DNA of 64,000 bases from Pleionea sediminis (GTDB lineage: Bacteria > Pseudomonadota > Gammaproteobacteria > Enterobacterales > Kangiellaceae). The stretch covers positions 434,001 through 498,000 of the forward strand of contig NZ_SUNB01000002.1 of the NCBI RefSeq assembly GCF_007570825.1. Direction: 5' to 3'. Both the position numbers and the translations under genes were made by a program. Below are positions 62,299 through 64,000 of this stretch, piece after piece. The notes under the pieces are model-generated. The model was given only the letters and a program-made list of their open reading frames with translations, made no database searches and was not told where the DNA came from. The first letter of the stretch is position 1; every line of letters starts with the position of its first letter.

Positions 62299-63255
62299 AT
62301 GCACCAAACATCAGGCCAGTGGAAACTTGGGCTACTCCTATCTTTGACCACCGCAGTTTTGTGGGGATTATTACCCATTGCTTTAAAAGGGCTTCTTGAG
62401 TACACCGATCCCATCACAATTATCTGGTTTCGTTTTGCCATTGCGGGTACGTTTCTATTCGCCTTTCTTGCCCACCAAAAATCGCTTCCTCAACTATCAA
62501 GTTTAAAGCGATATCCCATTCTATTTTTAGTTAGCTTGGTGATTCTGGGACTCTTAGGAAATTACGCTTTCTATCAATACGGATTGTCGTATGTAACTCC
62601 AGGAAGCGCCCAAGTCATGATACAAACAGCGCCAATGCTTTTACTCCTTGGCGGATTGATTGTTTTCAAAGAAAGGTTTCATACAGCACAATGGTTTGGC
62701 CTAATCGTATTTTGTGTCGGTTTAATTTTATTTTTTAATCAACGTTTTGATACATTCTTTAATACCAGCGATGAATTCTCGATTGGATTATTCTTAATTT
62801 TTATAGCCGGTGTCTTATGGGCAATTTACGCGCTTGCTCAAAAGCAATTGCTTCTACATTACGAGTCTGAGCAAATTATGATTATGATATATATCGCCGG
62901 TATCATTGTGTTTATTCCTAACTCAGACATAACCTTTGTCAATCAACTCGATACACTGGGCTGGGTACTGTTAATTTTCTGTGGTGCAAACACCCTTGTC
63001 GCCTATGGAGCTTTTGCAGAAGCTTTAGCACATTGGGAAGCTTCTCGAGTTAGTGCCACATTGGCTATAACACCGTTACTAACTCTCATGTTTATGCAAT
63101 TAACAGACTATCTTTTTCCCGGCTACATGCAACCCGAACCGGTTAATTCATTAAGTATTATTGGCGCCTTGCTGGTTGTCGCTGGATCGGCCGTAACGGC
63201 TCTTAGTAAAAGCAAGAAACTTGAGTCAGACATAAAAGCTCTCGACACAAACTAA
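62299..63255 (+). CDS. DMT-superfamily permease (EamA domains)
   Basis: 318 residues from the ATG at 62299; the longer frame starts with a TTG. Ten membrane segments in two EamA repeats (about 10-140 and 155-295): LSLTTAVLWGLLPIALKG, WFRFAIAGTFLFAFL, TPGSAQVMIQTAPMLLLLGG and ASRVSATLAITPLLTLMF. Probably exports or imports a small metabolite; substrate not predictable. Single gene between a divergent glucosaminidase and the convergent phosphatase. Confidence 0.9.
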   Translation: MHQTSGQWKLGLLLSLTTAVLWGLLPIALKGLLEYTDPITIIWFRFAIAGTFLFAFLAHQKSLPQLSSLKRYPILFLVSLVILGLLGNYAFYQYGLSYVTPGSAQVMIQTAPMLLLLGGLIVFKERFHTAQWFGLIVFCVGLILFFNQRFDTFFNTSDEFSIGLFLIFIAGVLWAIYALAQKQLLLHYESEQIMIMIYIAGIIVFIPNSDITFVNQLDTLGWVLLIFCGANTLVAYGAFAEALAHWEASRVSATLAITPLLTLMFMQLTDYLFPGYMQPEPVNSLSIIGALLVVAGSAVTALSKSKKLESDIKALDTN

Positions 63256-63277
63256 AGTTCATCGTGCTAACTTATAC

Positions 63278-64000
63278 TTAACGACTAGAGAGCATCATTA
63301 ATGTTAAGTCATCTTCCCATGACTCAATATCGGACTCAAACCGTCGTTGCAAACAACTCAGCTGTTCTTTTAACGATAGTTTTTTAGATTCTACAATCCA
63401 TTGAACAAAAGCTTTGGTTCCCAATTCTTCCCCATTGGCTTTATGTGCTTCGGTAATACCATCAGTATACAAATACAAACGATGATTATCAAAACTAACA
63501 ACTTCCGGCGTATAGTTTACAGCTTCAACAACACCTAGCGGAGGACCGTGCGGTTCAATTTGTGAAATCGAGCTTTCTCCTATTTGTAGGGCGGGTATGT
63601 GGCCAGCGTTCACCAGTTCGAGTTTTTTTTGTTTAAAATCAATTTTTCCTGCAATAAAAGTAACAAACATTCCACGAACTGAAGTTTCACAAATTTCATC
63701 GTTAATTAAATTAATGATAGCTTTTAAATTAGATTCGACTTTTGATAAACAGCGGTAAAGTGAAATTGTTTTAGTCATTACTAAAGCAGCATGAGTCCCT
63801 TTTCCCGATACATCGCCCAAACAAAAAGAAATACTGCCGTCCTCGTGTTCATAGTAATCAAAAAAATCGCCACTTAATTTTTTAGCAGGAATGTTAATGG
63901 CAGCGACATATTCACAATTGGAAATATCCGACTGAAAGCTTTGTTGTATCTCTCGCGCAACCTCTAACTCAGAGTTAAGCTTTTCGGCTAAAACATCACG
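63278..64000 (-). CDS. PP2C/SpoIIE-type phosphatase, C-terminal part (5' end outside window)
   Basis: The frame runs to the window edge, giving 240 visible residues. The SpoIIE/RsbU-like phosphatase domain has ELEVAREIQQSF at its start, AKKLSGDFFDYYEHEDG (metal Asp in GDFFDY), FCLGDVSGKGTHAALVM, YTDGITEAHKANGEELG and a final DDLTLMML. The segment before it (N-terminal sensor or receiver domain) is missing. Such proteins dephosphorylate anti-sigma antagonists or couple signals to a partner-switching system. No kinase is visible in the window. Confidence 0.92.
   Translation of the reverse strand, partial: RDVLAEKLNSELEVAREIQQSFQSDISNCEYVAAINIPAKKLSGDFFDYYEHEDGSISFCLGDVSGKGTHAALVMTKTISLYRCLSKVESNLKAIINLINDEICETSVRGMFVTFIAGKIDFKQKKLELVNAGHIPALQIGESSISQIEPHGPPLGVVEAVNYTPEVVSFDNHRLYLYTDGITEAHKANGEELGTKAFVQWIVESKKLSLKEQLSCLQRRFESDIESWEDDLTLMMLSSR

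Overview
The window is a gene-dense, AT-rich chromosomal segment from a gammaproteobacterium. A fused chorismate mutase/prephenate dehydrogenase (T-protein), HexR, the folE-folM-folX pterin set, a complete cbb3 oxidase cluster and an Fnr/Anr regulator all point that way. Peptide import (POT family), a secreted M13 peptidase, paired periplasmic amidohydrolases and a large secreted nuclease suggest a heterotroph living on peptides and nucleic acids, possibly marine (Kangiellaceae or a neighbouring lineage; this is a guess). I saw no tRNA, rRNA, CRISPR array, transposase, integrase or phage gene.

Layout. 1-8 kb: end of hexR, an orphan membrane protein with a GspE/MshEN-like N-terminus, then a GldA/GldFG/DUF4340-type ABC operon, a 0.9 kb non-coding stretch and two orphan small membrane proteins. 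8-17 kb: a hypothetical gene, msrA and a LonB-like protease run together; then aroF-tyrA; then an ABC-2 exporter with a LON-domain protein. 17-25 kb: a PAS-GGDEF-EAL protein, acuI/yhdH, alkB, a TlpA-like thioredoxin, a POT transporter, a YfcC-type carrier and a CBS-domain protein. 25-35 kb: M13 peptidase lipoprotein, two UspE-like proteins, folE/folM/folX, omega-amidase and methionine aminotransferase, and two Hsp20 genes. 35-46 kb: ccoNOQP-ccoGHI, then ccoS, an unknown membrane protein, a SafE-like protein and pdxH. 46-51 kb: a secreted unknown, trhP (yegQ), fnr/anr, hemN and a DUF808 protein. 51-64 kb: polysaccharide deacetylase, two amidohydrolases, a multidomain endonuclease I, an Asp/Asn hydroxylase-like protein, a Bax-like glucosaminidase, a DMT permease and a cut-off PP2C phosphatase.

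The best unifying signal is regulatory. The window encodes an Fnr/Anr protein (cysteines C14, C17, C23, C116) and six FNR/Anr-type boxes in non-coding DNA, upstream of uspE, hsp20, ccoN, hemN, trhP and probably the CBS-domain gene. In four of them (uspE, hsp20, ccoN, hemN) a -10-like hexamer is centred 32 bp from the centre of the box, as expected for class II FNR activation with the box at -41.5. This predicts a local low-oxygen regulon: high-affinity oxidase, oxygen-independent haem synthesis, oxygen-independent tRNA hydroxylation, universal stress protein and small chaperones.

Start codons were chosen by ribosome-binding site and family alignment from memory; several were moved downstream of the longest open frame. 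No searches or folding calculations could be run.
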